The notes beneath the pieces are model-generated. The model was not told the DNA's origin and ran no database searches. It worked only from the letters and a program-made list of their open reading frames with translations. Made by a program: the position numbers and the translations under genes. This document shows positions 36,185-47,592 of a stretch of 64,000 nt of DNA, in pieces (position 1 is the stretch's first letter; each line of letters begins with the position of its first letter). Source of the DNA: Tanypteryx hageni (Eukaryota > Arthropoda > Insecta > Odonata > Petaluridae); contig CM054114.1 of assembly GCA_028673005.1 (NCBI GenBank), positions 129,786,470-129,850,469 of the forward strand. Direction: 5' to 3'.

Positions 36185-36394
36185 TCAGAACGGGAGGGGA
36201 CAGCGTTGAAAACCCCTCACTCCTCTTCCGTTCTTCCTCTCGCTTCCTTTCTCCCTTTATCCCACTCCTCCGTCCGCCGCCCCTCTCCAACCTCAGCTCA
36301 CCTTCAGGGTTGCAATTCGGTACCTCAACGTAAAAAGTTTCCGGAGTCGCCACCAGAGCGACTTCAAGGTGTCTCAAATTTATTGTCCGCGGTG
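36185..36394 (-). repeat. Right terminal inverted repeat of the 4.56-kb element
   Basis: 210 bases, reverse complement of 31831-32039 with about one difference per 8-10 bases, ending CCGCGGTG next to GTAC. Confidence 0.9.
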
Positions 36395-36847
36395 GTACAT
36401 TAAGAAAATAATATATTTATCAACAGTTGAATGAATAACACGATATGGAATCTAAGTATGGGGCTGTGCTGCCAACACCTACTTAACAATATTAAAATTT
36501 ACCACATTGAAATTTAGAAAGACATGACTGTAAATTGTAACTTCAATAATGGCAGACAAGTTAATGAACATTTGGATATTCTCTCCATAGGACAGATGTA
36601 CAAATAGATAATAATAATGGGCAATTACTTCAATGATAAGTGTAAGATAGAGAGAGACAATCTAAATGTATATGGGCATAGAAATCAGATAGAATATAAT
36701 ATTCCTGTAAGCTTCAACTCTCATGGTGAAAGAAAGTTAAGTTCAATAGTACCTACATTATTTAATAAGATGCCTAGCAACCTGAAATATTTTACAACAT
36801 TATCCAGAACAAAAGCTGAAGTTAAAAAATGGCTTATGCAAAAATGA
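36395..36847 (+). pseudogene. LINE ORF2 C-terminal part after the insertion
   Basis: In phase with the codons before the insertion, the frame continues IKKIIYLSTVE, then (after stops) RYGI and VWGCAANTY. Frameshifts lead into the open stretch 36617-36847 with CKIERDNLNVYGHR, VSFNSHGERKLSSIVP and KYFTTLSRTKAEVKKWLM before a TGA stop. VWG, LFNKMP and KKWLM are typical of the thumb and C-terminal region of CR1/L2-group reverse transcriptases. This proves that both sides belonged to a single LINE. Confidence 0.8.
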
Positions 36848-36956
36848 GTAAATGCTAAGAAATATCTATTGTTCTTAGTTCTTTTCTCTTGTTTTGTTTT
36901 TCTTGCAATCAACTCGGTAAAATTTCTAAGTGCTTCACAGTGGCATAATACTATAG

Positions 36957-37022
36957 CAAAAGTGGAATACTCCTTTAGCCAAAACAACAAGTTGTTTTGG
37001 CTAAAGGAGTATTCCACTTTTG
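36957..37022. repeat. Perfect 32-bp hairpin (inverted repeat, 2-nt loop)
   Basis: Arms 36957-36988 and 36991-37022 are exact complements around AA; the arm begins CAAAAGTGGAATACTCC. It lies in the 3' UTR of the interrupted LINE, about 110 bases after its stop codon. Confidence 0.9.
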
Positions 37023-37319
37023 TTAGTTTTGGCCAAAGTTATTTAGCTACTATCAATTATAATACTATAGAGTAATGCTGATTTAAACATGATTTTCTCT
37101 GGCAGTCAAGCCTGTACTGGGCTTTGCCAGAACATTTACAAATGTAACACTTATACTAATGTGTAATAAGCACTGAAATGTATATGTCATGTAACTATAG
37201 CAGTCTGACAACTGTAGTATTCGACGGCCACTCCGTCAGATCATATAATTATTATTTTTAAAAAGGTTACATTTGGGAGCAGATTCTTTCAGGAAAGAAT
37301 TGGAGAGCTCACTTTTCGG

Positions 37320-37460
37320 CTAAAATAATATTTGCAAGCTGTTTCTCCAACAGCCATATAATGTTTGTGAAAACCATACGAGCATTTTGGATTCATAGCG
37401 GCCGTCATCAGTGGTGATTCATCTATTGCAAATAAAAAAATTAAAGTTTGCAATAGACCG
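37320..37460 (-). repeat. Dispersed repeat family B, copy 2
   Basis: On the plus strand CAACAGCCATATAATG and GCCGTCATCAGTGGTGATTC align with 26930-27010. On the minus strand CUGAUGA (37405-37411) is followed by C, a GGCC-containing stem that is now broken, and AAAA. This is a decayed version of the hammerhead-like centre. A small inverted repeat (TCTATTGCAAA / TTTGCAATAGA) closes the copy near 37422-37459. Confidence 0.6.
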
Positions 37461-39294
37461 CACGAATATGTTACAAGATGTGCTAATATAAAACACCTTC
37501 TCGATGATTTAATGGGAGATAAATGTTTTTGTAATTTTTACACTGCATGTATAACATTCCTCGCTCCGAATTACGAAGGATTGTTACTTTACGCGTTAAA
37601 CGGTTCGATATTTCTCCCTAAGATCTTCAGGTAACAACGCCATTATTAGGGCGACATATCGATTGACTTATTAGCTATCGTTTACTCCCTCTCCACCCAT
37701 TTTGTTCCTCTTCTATGCAAAGAATCGCATGTCCCGTTGGATCGCGGCGTAGAGAGGGAAAAAATGCCATTAAGCGGCACGTAATGGCTGTGCAAACCGA
37801 AAGAAATGGCTCGTGAAGTGAAAGTGTTTGAAGTGGCGGGGCTTTAAAACTCGGGGTAAGAGTTAAAGCTATTATGCATGCGATATTCCGGTGCTTTGCT
37901 AACAAGTACTCTAAAGCTTGCGTACCCTCGAATGAATTGCACTCTAACGTAAGTAGCGTTTGTGGATTTGAATTACATTTGAGTGACATTTTTTGTGCTT
38001 CTTTTATAAATTGTTACGTAGAAGTTTTAACGCGGTGTTCAATATGACATTATGCAGGGTATTATAGAATGTCTATTTACGGATTATTGTTTGGATGAAA
38101 ATTATAGCGACTCATTGTTGCATGACATGTAATTAAATGATGTCTTCAGTCATAATGAAAATCAGCAATTCAATACCCATAATTCACAACATAATAAAAA
38201 TGGCGGAGGATCTTTTAATAAAAGTATAACGACGTATTGCATCAGTAAACGCACACAGACCAGATTGATTGCGTAACAGTATTCTTCCAAACCATTATTA
38301 CTTCAAGTCTAGTAGATAAGGCCGATTTTTACGAGTGCTTATAAATTTTAAAAAGAAATTTCTAAGTAATGCTAAATCGATAAAAATATTTAATTAGCGG
38401 TAATGCATGTGATTACAATTTTAAGCAATATTTTATCACTTTAAGAAAGTAGATAAAGATAATTTTATTGCGACAAATATCAAGTAGGAATAGGGTAATT
38501 ACAATTTGTTTATTTAATGCTTATTTTATTTGTATGTGGTTTATTTTAAATTCATCACATATTATACCAAAAGGAGAGAATAATTCAATAATAGGAGTTA
38601 TACGATAACCATTTTTTACTCGCACATTTGGATTCAATGCATCTGTAATGTTAGTTAGTTTCGAGTTAGCTTACAATTAGAGATGCGAATCATAAGAAAA
38701 GTCGAACGCCATATGGTATTGAATAGGGTTTTCCAAACTTTTCAGTGCGGTGTGAGTCAAGTTGTTTTCTAATATATCAAACACGTGCTCCTATACTTCT
38801 GCACAAATAAGCAATATCGCAAATGAGATCAAACCGTTTAAGTACTTATTCATATTATTTAATAATTTTAGGCAGGAAACAAACGGACAAATCAAATAAT
38901 CACAATTTTGATGATCTTTAGCCTATCTGTCTGGTTGCGGAGTATTAACGAAACTAAACGAAACGGAAAGTATTTTCACGGGTGGGCCACAGAGGTAATC
39001 GATGCCTTAATCGGTTCTCTTGTTGAATAAAGAGAATCATTACCGCGGATTTAAAAAAATATTTATTACGTTTTCTTACCGACGCGATATATTCGTGCTG
39101 CACATGTCGTTTTATTTATTTTTTGCATCTAAGTATCCTTCGCTGCCAGCAGTCTTAGAAAAATAGCAATGGAATTCATTAATTTGGCTCTCTTCCATGT
39201 AAACATGAACATTCCAATAAATTTTGAACCAAACGTGCCACTCTCAATCAAAGTAGGAAGCTGAAAATGAACAAAACAAACGTTTCTGTTTATG
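37461..39294. other. Intergenic DNA, no gene recognised
   Basis: AT-rich sequence, no transposon ends or protein motifs seen. The 104-residue minus frame at 37675-37989 is unrecognised. Confidence 0.5.
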
Positions 39295-39296
39295 TA

Positions 39297-39440
39297 CAGG
39301 ATACCCACATTGAAATGTAACAACTTTGAAGCACTGTAATTTTTTATGTATGAATGTGAGCATGTTGAATTCAACATTCTCACATTAATACATGGAAATA
39401 TTATGCTTCACAGTTGTTACATTTCAATGTGGACACCCTG
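39297..39440. mobile_element. 144-bp palindromic MITE, TA-flanked
   Basis: Left end CAGGATACCCACATTGAAAT and right end complement CAGGGTGTCCACATTGAAAT are flanked by TA (39295-39296, 39441-39442). Inverted similarity continues to the centre GTTGAATTCAAC, so the whole element is a near-perfect palindrome. CAGGGTGTCC ends with TA duplication are typical of Tc1/mariner MITEs. Confidence 0.75.
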
Positions 39441-39442
39441 TA

Positions 39443-42400
39443 TATTAATGTAAAAATACTTACGTATTATGTACCGCGTTTTAGGCACGGAAGGGATTTA
39501 AATTTGCGAAGGGGGAGCATATAGAGACAGATATTTTCATAAAATATTTCGATTTGATACGTTAAAACGATGTTTATACATCATTCCTCACGTAACACCC
39601 TTTGAAAAATGGTATTATTGCTTTATTAGTTCAGTTATCCTTTAATGACTAAACAGTCGCAAACATAAGTAAAAAAGCTCATTTTTTTGTAAACTTGGTC
39701 TTTCCTTTTTGTTTTCATGTAATAAGCTGCATTTGTACCTTGCCGTACAATAATATTATTTTTATTAAGGCACTAAATCGATTCTTATGTGATGGTGACT
39801 GAAATTATATTGCTGGCTTTTATGTCGAATGGAGACTGTTGCGTGCCTGGAGAAAGCGGAAAACGGGTTAACGCGCGATCATTCTTTCTTTGTGCCTTTT
39901 CTTTGGAGAGTAACTGCACTCTGAAGAGAAAGTCTCATGAAAGAGATTACTCCGTTATCGCTGCGAAAGGACCCATTTTAACGGCTTCGCCTACTCGAAA
40001 ACAATAAAAATCGTCGTCATAAATCTTAATCGAATGGTCGATACGGTTTCAGCGGGCGCCATTTGCTATTATTGCGCTCACTTCAATTTGTTAGCGCGGC
40101 GACTTTTATTTTTTTAAAGTTGAATCGTAAAAAAGTGCTCTCTGAATGTGTTGTCATTTGCTATTATTGCACTAGCTTTAATTTGCTAAATATGCAATTT
40201 TTTGTAGAAAAAGGGTTATTAAATAAACAAATTAGGAAAAGAACTGACGAATCAGGTATTAAGAGACGGTTTTTTTAAAATAAAAATATAAGTGTGACGC
40301 ACTGAACGGGCCAAAACGATTACATTAGCGGATATTTTTTAAATCCGCTAAAAAGATCCATCAGACTACATTGTCAGTTTAGTTTTATGAATCGCTCCGG
40401 CAAAATAATAATCAATATAAACGCGCGGGACACTCATTCGGTTCCATCAGAATAGCATACGTGTTAAGACCAAAAAACAATTAAACGAACACTTCTGTTA
40501 ATGGAAGCAGTTTTTAAGTGCGACAAAAGTTAGATTTATTTTTTCTAGTTAATTGTTTTGCATTTTAAGGTTGATTTTAATTTTGAGAAGGCCAAAACGA
40601 GGCTTGAAATAATTTCCACGGGGTACAATTAAATTCCCCATAGATTGTTGATTAATCAATAAGATTTCATTTTTGCTTTATAAGTGTAGTTAAAAACGGC
40701 AATAAATTTGAATTGGTGGAATTGAATAAATCCAAGCGAGGAAAATAAACTCCACGCAGATATTAATTAATTGCCATCTTTTGATTTGCTCATAAAATGT
40801 AAGGGTGAAGTAAAAGAACAGCTGGATCATAAGAATATGTGAACTTATCTACATATGAATTGCAGTTATCTTCAACAGCATTTTAACCCAAAAGATATTA
40901 ATTTTATCTAGTTAATTATTTGGATAATATGTGTTTTAGTTCCTCATGATTGCGTTTTGGGTTTAAATTTAATTATTATACTTAAATATCTTTATCTTTT
41001 AAAATTATATTTTGGATTGACGCAAATTCGAAACTTGAAGTCCAATAAACTTCCCGAAAATATTAGGCCGGAAACAACTGAAAGGTTACCTTGTATCAAG
41101 CTTTTTTCGATGAACAAAAAGTGTAGTGGTCCTTGTTTGAAGGGAGAACATTTACCCACATAGATACTTATAGTACTGGATAACTGGGCTATTGTTTAAG
41201 GTTAACTTTGGATATGCTTTGCTTTTTCAAAAAGATATTGTTTCGCTTTATTTCCAATAGAACGCAAGAGTTTTTAAATGAAATTTTACCTTAGGTCGTA
41301 GATTTACATATTGCTCTCCATTATCCAAACAAATGACACCAACTTTTCTTAATGAGCTCAGTAAACGGCCTCTTTTTCCCAACTTCTTTATCAAAAAATC
41401 TGAATCTTGTAAAACTGTTATTCATAGTAGTTTTCTTGCTAAAAATGACAGTAAATTTATTCCAGAATTTTAATTAGTTCGCAATATAAGGAAGTATAAG
41501 CTATAGTAATGCTATTTATTAACCGGAGCATTAAATTTCCTCTTATTGTCAACATATAGCTGTTTATATGTCCAGTACTATTATTTTCCTTACAAATTAT
41601 ACTTCCCAGTACTGGCTGGCGATCCAATTTATGAAAACACTGGCCTAAAACGTGTCAATTGGATTTGTAATTGACAATATAATGATCCATACAGGTATGA
41701 ATAGTTGACATAAGTTTGGTATTTTTCAGATTTACCGGCGACGCACACATTGAAAATGTTTAGCTAACAAAAAATATGCTTACTTATTCTTTAGCAGCTA
41801 TACAAAGCTTTCTTCATTACTTCTGATAAAAAAATACTAAGAACTTAAAGCTTTACTCAATATTTTCAATTGTGAATTCATTGAGTAAGATGATTACAGT
41901 GAAAGGAGAATACAGGTATTATAAACGGAAGCGAAGACGGTCAAGTGTTTTATTCAACGAGAGCCGGAAACATTTCCCTTCTATGCTGTGAATTAAATTG
42001 AGATTACGACGAATACAAATTTATTCTGCTGATTTTTGGTTGTGATGTGATGAGTACAGTTCTAAACAACGTCTATGTTAAAGCACGTATATTTCATGCT
42101 TATTGGAAAGAATAATTTAGTTTTTCCTCTCGCGGACTTTCACGAATATTAAAATGAATGAGCTTGAGCGGAGAGAACGCGCTGCGGTAGTGGTAATCTG
42201 TATGAGGAATAGTGAGGGGATTGTGCCAAAAATAGCTCATTAATTGTACCACTAATTATCTCGAGGGAATAATGGCGAGGGAAGAATGGTTCCTTGTAGC
42301 CGAAAGGAACGGAGCCATAAAGCAAGGCGTCGCATTTCTCCGTATAATAGATTGGACAACTTTAATTATGAAGTCGCGGTAATAATAAAATCTCCGTCCA

Positions 42401-42779
42401 CGTAGAACCAAAGAAAAAGCCGAGCTTCTCCTGGAAATTATTGAGATTGGCGTTTACGGCTTGCGCCATCTTGTGAGATTTGACTGATATAAACTTTAGT
42501 CGCGCTGAAATTCCTCAAAAAACGAAAAAAAACAAAAAATGAATTAATTAGCGAGTTTACTTTATGGGTTGAAGTACGTACTTGTTCAAACTCTATAAGC
42601 AATTAAGAGCTTCAGTGAAGCCCATGCCTATTTGAACACTAAGTGTCCCCTCTTTATATGTATATTTAAAAATACCGGTTTTATGGCTACAAAAATGCCT
42701 AATTAACAACAAATGTTTATTCTCTTTGGCACAGCGAGAAGCGCTTTATGCACCAAACGAATTTAATATTAGATTTATC
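39443..42779. other. Intergenic DNA, no gene recognised
   Basis: 3.3 kb of AT-rich sequence. A roughly 35-base word (CATTTGCTATTATTGC-) is duplicated at about 40061 and 40156. No domains are seen in the small frames. Confidence 0.5.
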
Positions 42780-42783
42780 TATA

Positions 42784-42835
<52 letters not shown>
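42780..42835. repeat. (TA)n microsatellite
   Basis: About 27 TA units with one G interruption at 42789. Unlike the other two long TA tracts, it contains no inserted element. Confidence 0.9.
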
Positions 42836-42842
<7 letters not shown>

Positions 42843-45788
42843 ATTCAGCAGCCAATTTATAAAATCGGTGACATTTTCAAATATGCAATAAATAATGTAC
42901 TAATTACTTTAGATTTAGCTATTCCATCTCAAATATTTATTTTGGTTAAGTTGTCATTAAGATTCTCTAATCAAATTACCCATTTAGAGCACAGACGTAT
43001 TATAAAAATTACAAAAATATATTTATAATACTGTGTATTTAAACGTACTAAAATATTTCAGCTAAGTTAAACCGGGAAAAATAACACAATGTACTGTTTT
43101 TTTTCTAGTGAAATTAGGAAATCATTCCTCATAGCAACATTAAATACTATTAATTTCATTTCAACTTTAGATACTGTTAATTTCACTTCAACTAAGAGTG
43201 ACGTTAAAAAAAATCACCATCGTTTTATCAACTAAGATGTAGTCGTTACGAAAAAGTCATTCCTCTACAATCCATAATTCATTCAAGCTGGATTTCCCTC
43301 ATGAAATTTTACAATCGCCATATTTTCTAACTTATTATACTCGACCCTTCCCGTATCTTGTCACGGCTATCATCTTCTAAGCCTACGACTACCACGCCTT
43401 TATTAAAAATCTCAAAAACGTTCTTAAAAAAGTCGTTTTTCATGGAATATCCAGACCGATTCCCCGGTACGTTTCACCGATCTGGTAATTAGTTTCTTCA
43501 TATGCAAGAACTAGTTTCCACCGCCATAACCTTCCCCTTTTTGCTCTATAACCACCTTGCTTTCCACCCTCTCGTTCCACCTTTTAATTTTCCATCCTTC
43601 CCTCATTCTCCCTTTACCCATCCAACCTTCCTTTATCCAGCGCAAATGAATGAGAAGCACGGTACGGATCTTATTCTGGGTTGGCGCCAAAAAGTTCTCT
43701 CCCGCCAAACATATCCGCTTCCCTACTTCGCCGCGGCGTGGCGCGCGGGGGCACTCCTTTAAAAGCAGTGCTTTAATAGGAAAACTTGGGACGATTAATA
43801 GCTCCCGACGAGGGGTAAGAGGAGATTGGCAGGAGAGAATGAGAACAGAAGGGGGAGGGATAGGGAAGGAGAGCGTAAAAAAATAGAGAACAGGGAAAAA
43901 ACTAAACGATCAAAGAGTGCAAGAACTACTCTCGGAAAGGTGGAGTTCCTTTCAGGCTGCGTAATGAGAACGGACTAGTGTAAAAGTTGGGAATGAATTC
44001 CTTCCGTAACGGAGAGGGAGATATGGAGAGGAGGAGGGAAAGAGAGGAATTAGCCGTGAAGGATGACTTTTTTCCCTCACCCTCCGTTGGGAGCCAGACC
44101 GCGTGATGCAAAGCGGGTCCGTGTAAAAGATGAGAGAGAAAGAGGAACGTTTTAAGATAACCGTGGCACATGGAACACGAAGTGTGAGGGTGGAGAGGGG
44201 GGTGTCGAAGGGGGTGGGATGGGAAGGGATAGACTTAAAAGGATCGTAAGATAAAGTCGGACGAGCACTCAAAAATTATGACCATGCGGTGAGCGCGGTG
44301 TTCCTCTCTTGTTTTTCGTTTCTGTCCTTTCTTTTATTTTATAATTCGGACACGAGTCGCGTTATAAAAAAAATCCCCCGAGACCTCCATTCATATCTGC
44401 GGCGGCTCGAGACAGGAAAGAACCGCTTCGGAAATCGTGGGCGACAGCTGCTGCGGCTGATCCCTTCGCCTTTCGGTAGAGGGGGGGCGTAATTGCGCTC
44501 TTAAATCGTCGTAAAGTACCTGATTTGCATGGTTTTATTGCAAAATACTTCGTAACAGCCCCGGCGACTGTATATTTTTATTGGAAATATCGGAAGGGCT
44601 TTAACCTGCTAAACCCGTAGGCAAATTAATTGATGTTTTAACGTTACCGGTACTTGATTACTGCGAAAGTAATCATGTGCCATTTAGAAAGTCTCGCGCA
44701 GTTGTTTTCATTTAAAGTTACCATCTATACAGACGATAATAGGGTCGTTCCAAAGCATTGCAGGTACATCGTTACCAAGCTAACGATAGTATTTTATTTG
44801 ACAACGTCCAAGACGTGCTTTAAGGTTCTTATGGCTTACACGCCAGAAGAACCGTTCTTTTTGTCGATTCGGCGTCGTAATACTTAAGTGTGCGGTAAAT
44901 TTTGGATCCTTTTCTCAAAAAATGTTTATTTTTTGTGGAAATTAATGGCAGCGTGGCCATCTATCCCCTACTTTCATCAGCTACAAAGGTCAATATACCT
45001 TGGGGGCACTTTCGATTTCGTATTGTCATTTAGCGAACACGAAAAAGTCATTATAAGAACAGTATAAATCAAAGATTGGGAGGCGGAGTTTTTTTTCGAG
45101 ACTTTGCGCCTGGATGAAGAACCGACCTACATTAGTCGCATTTGGCCAATACCTGAATTATGTAGTGTCGAAACAATGGCGAGTATTGAAGCGATGTTGT
45201 ATAGCGTACTTTTACATCAGCATAACGTTATTAAAACCGATTATTTCACTTGAAATTTCTATGGTGTTAAATTTATCCTTAGAAAATTATAAGGTAAAGG
45301 ATGCAAAAACTAAGACTTTTGGAGATTAGACCTCCTAAAGAGCGTTCGGTAAAAAAATAAAATAATAAAAGAAACATCACTCGCCTATAACCTTATAAAT
45401 TACTTTCTGGAGAGCAGTCATTCCGTCTGGAACTGAAATCTCCTTATTTATTCATTAACAAACTATTTCAGTCTTTTAGACTTTAAAAAAATATTGGGCT
45501 AAACACTTGAGAAAATTAAATAATGTCCCATGCGAGCTATTGTGCTTCACCGCAGTTAGTTATTAATTCAAAACAAGTGAGGGACGAATTGCAGAGCAAA
45601 TTACTTAAGACGTTTTTTCTTGTTTCAGGATTATGACGTAATCATAAGATTACATCTTTGGTTAAGATCGACGGCCTCATAATATAGTCTATAAATTCCC
45701 ATCAATGCCATTTAATAATATGTTTCCCATTGAAAAACAGTGGATTCGTTCAAAAGGAAACCATTGAGCTTTTCTTATGGTTGAAAAA
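42836..45788. other. Intergenic DNA, no gene recognised
   Basis: AT-rich at first, then a purine-rich stretch at 43810-44250 and CpG-containing sequence at 44290-44500. Open frames (43502-44492) are low-complexity or unrecognised. Confidence 0.45.
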
Positions 45789-45891
45789 TTTCAGGAACAA
45801 GAATAAAAAGTATAAATAAGTATAAAAAATACTTGCCTCAGATATCTCCAATAGCCAAAAAAAGGGAATAATTTTTAAACGAGAAATAAGT

Positions 45892-45964
45892 CTGCTATGA
45901 CCGGGAATCGAACTCGGTCGTCCACTTGCCGGGCGGATTTTCTACCTCAGAACTATCGTAGCAG
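45892..45964 (-). pseudogene. tRNA-like SINE head, copy 1
   Basis: The minus strand reads CTGCTACGATAGTTCTGAGG and further on GAGTTCGATTCCCGG. It is a degenerate version of the unit at 46197-46270, with a one-base deletion and changes in the T stem. It is flanked by the same sequence (CTCGTTTCTGAACGCGG on the plus strand) as copy 2. Confidence 0.7.
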
Positions 45965-46196
45965 ATAAATTTTCTCGTTTCTGAACGCGGATGTTTTCTT
46001 GGTAGGGACGGATCTAGCCAATCTAGAATCAAACTGCCCCAACGGATGTCCTCGAAGAGATGCATCGAAGAAAACTCCTCCCTCTTAAATGGTGAGATTG
46101 CCAAGCAAGAAATTGATGGAATGAAGCGATCCGAAGATCCTATGCAGACAGGCATAAGCTGTAAAGTTTGGAATAATTTTGAAACGAGAAAAAAGT

Positions 46197-46270
46197 CTGC
46201 TATGACCGGGAATCGAACCCGGGTCGTCCACTTGCCGGGCGGATATTCTTCCACTGAACTATCGTAGCAG
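46197..46270 (-). tRNA. tRNA-like SINE head, copy 2 (cloverleaf, anticodon position GGC)
   Basis: The minus strand folds as a near-complete tRNA. The acceptor stem is GCTACGA/TCATAGC (one mismatch) and the D arm is GTTCAGTGGAAGAAT. The anticodon stem is TCCGC/GTGGA with loop CCGGCAA, giving GGC at positions 34-36 (Ala-type). The T arm is CCGGGTTCGATTCCCGG. The A box (TAGTTCAGTGG) and B box (GGTTCGATTCC) are intact, so RNA polymerase III could still start here. Position 33 is C instead of the universal U. The unit occurs twice within a repeat, so it is most likely a tRNA-derived SINE head and not a working tRNA gene. Confidence 0.65.
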
Positions 46271-46513
46271 ATCAATTTTCTCGTTTCTGAACGCGGAAGT
46301 TTTCTTGGTTTTCTCGTTTCAAAATTATTCCCAACTTTGCAGCTTATGCCTGTCTGCATAGGATCTTCGGATCGCTTTATTCCATCAGCCACAAAAAGGT
46401 TATATAAAATCTATTTTCGGTGAATTAACACTGACGGCTGCTTTATGTTTTTAACCTTGTTGTGGCTATTGGAGATACCTGAGACAAGTTTTTTTTATAC
46501 TTGTTCTTGAAGT

Positions 46514-47463
46514 GAACGTATTGCCATGGCAGCTTATCTTTTCCTTTGTTAATATCCGTATGATTTTTACATTTTTTGGAATAAAAGCATTTGTTCGCAC
46601 TCATTCGACACGTATGGATTCTGTTTTAAATAATGTAAACCTCAGTCTTTCATCTATAGAACTGTTCATGTCTCGAGCTCATACCTTAATTTTAACTGTA
46701 ATTTAGAAATAAAAATTTATAATACCCTACGTTGATATCATGCTGTTCTTATGGAGATAGGTATAAAACAAAGGCTCGGAAAAAGGCACCGATTACTTTC
46801 TTCCAGATTTTCCTAGATTCACCAAATGTTTATCATCTCTAGCCCTTATATAAACCACCCTATCCTACAAATATGGCTTTTTCTTGTTGCAGGATTCCAG
46901 AGATATTGCCCGGACAGACAAACGTACGGACAGAAAGACAAACCGGATATATAAGTGATTTTTTCAGAAAAAAGCGCTATAAATATTAAGAGATATTTGC
47001 CGAAATTGGCTGCAAACCAGAAATGACCAATCAATCGTATAGTCTGCCATTAACAGTTCTCAATCAACGCGGAAAACACGTCAATTGCATTGAAGCCCTT
47101 CGTAACAGCTGTAATTACTCGGTCCAAGGATAAGGCTGCACCCATGATTCCTATTTGACAAAGTTGTTCGAGTTCCTCGAGATAAATTAGCGAGAGAGAG
47201 AGACTCCGCCTGGTAGCGCACCCGTCGTTGGCAGAGGAAGAAAAACGTGACACGATTGATTATCATAGTTCGAACCGGCTCCAAACGGGAGACCATGTGT
47301 CAACCTGCCAAAGGAGCACGGGAAGGGGTAAGGCGCCGTGGGAGAAAATAAATCGAAAAAAATAAATAGTTTGGAGGAGAAAAAATCCGACGGAATCGAA
47401 CGTCTTTGAAATATCGACCACTTTTTTCTACTCGTCTTTAGGGGAAAGGGAGGGGAGGAGGGT
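46514..47463. other. Intergenic DNA, no gene recognised
   Basis: Contains a GGACAGACAAACGTACGGA-type run at 46913-46940 like those next to other dispersed repeats. Weak tRNA-like words at 47209-47278 are not convincing. Confidence 0.45.
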
Positions 47464-47592
47464 GGAAGGGGAGGTGGAAATGGGGGTGGGAAGGGGATGG
47501 AAGGGGAGGTGGAAATGGGGGTGGGAAGGGGATGGAAGGGGAGGTGGAAATGGGGGTGGGAAGGGGATGGAAGGGGAGGTGGAAAGGGGGGA
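47464..47592. repeat. 35-bp G-rich minisatellite
   Basis: Unit starts at 47464, 47499, 47534 and 47569 (partial). The unit contains GGAAGGGGAGGTGG and ATGGGGGTGGG. The first three copies are essentially identical. Repeated G-tracts could form G-quadruplexes on the plus strand. Confidence 0.9.

Larger units (their letters stand above)
31831..36394. mobile_element. 4.56-kb DNA element with 209-bp terminal inverted repeats, unassigned superfamily
   Basis: The ends are CACCGCGGACGATAAATTTG and its near complement. The inverted repeats (31831-32039 and 36185-36394) are roughly 88-90% alike by eye. GTAC occurs at both borders (31827-31830 and 36395-36398). The data fit either a 4-bp GTAC duplication or a TA duplication with slightly longer ends. 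The LINE reading frame resumes exactly after one GTAC copy is ignored, proving insertion. Inside are two nested hAT elements, a LINE fragment, a family A piece and a Penelope-like fragment. No transposase belonging to the outer element was recognised. Confidence 0.85.
28390..37262 (+). mobile_element. CR1/L2-like LINE, degenerate, interrupted by nested transposons
   Basis: The plus strand carries, in order, a zinc-finger/coiled-coil ORF1 (28402-29127), an endonuclease (29450-30140), a linker (30150-30850) and a reverse transcriptase (30860-31830). The same protein continues after a 4.56-kb insertion (36395-36847). Stops and frameshifts are frequent, so the copy is dead. The 3' UTR probably runs to an A/T-rich end near 37262. 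The 5' limit is uncertain and no target-site duplication was identified. Without the insertion the LINE would be about 4.3 kb, a normal length for this group. Confidence 0.8.
45789..46513. repeat. Composite inverted-repeat structure with two SINE heads
   Basis: Outer arms (45818-45857 and 46463-46502, about 40 bases, roughly four mismatches) share TATCTCCAATAGCCA and begin AAGTATAAAAAA. A weaker match continues outward to TTCAGGAACAAG. The arms belong to family B. Inside are two direct copies of a roughly 110-bp tRNA-like unit about 305 bases apart, and a second inverted pair of 77 bases (46114-46190 and 46311-46387) around the second unit. The 165-residue frame at 45895-46392 arises from these inverted copies and is not a gene. 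Confidence 0.75.

Noticed and set aside
45895..46392. 165-residue minus-strand frame
   Set aside because: Its internal similarity comes from the inverted and direct copies of a SINE-like repeat.
46410..46470. Third family B hammerhead-like centre
   Set aside because: Only CACTGACGGCTGC remains; the GA of the core, the hairpin and the GAAA box are deleted.
47205..47280. Possible tRNA-like unit (TGGTAGCGCACCCG with a later TAGTTCGAACC)
   Set aside because: The two boxes are too far apart for a normal tRNA, and no cloverleaf could be drawn.
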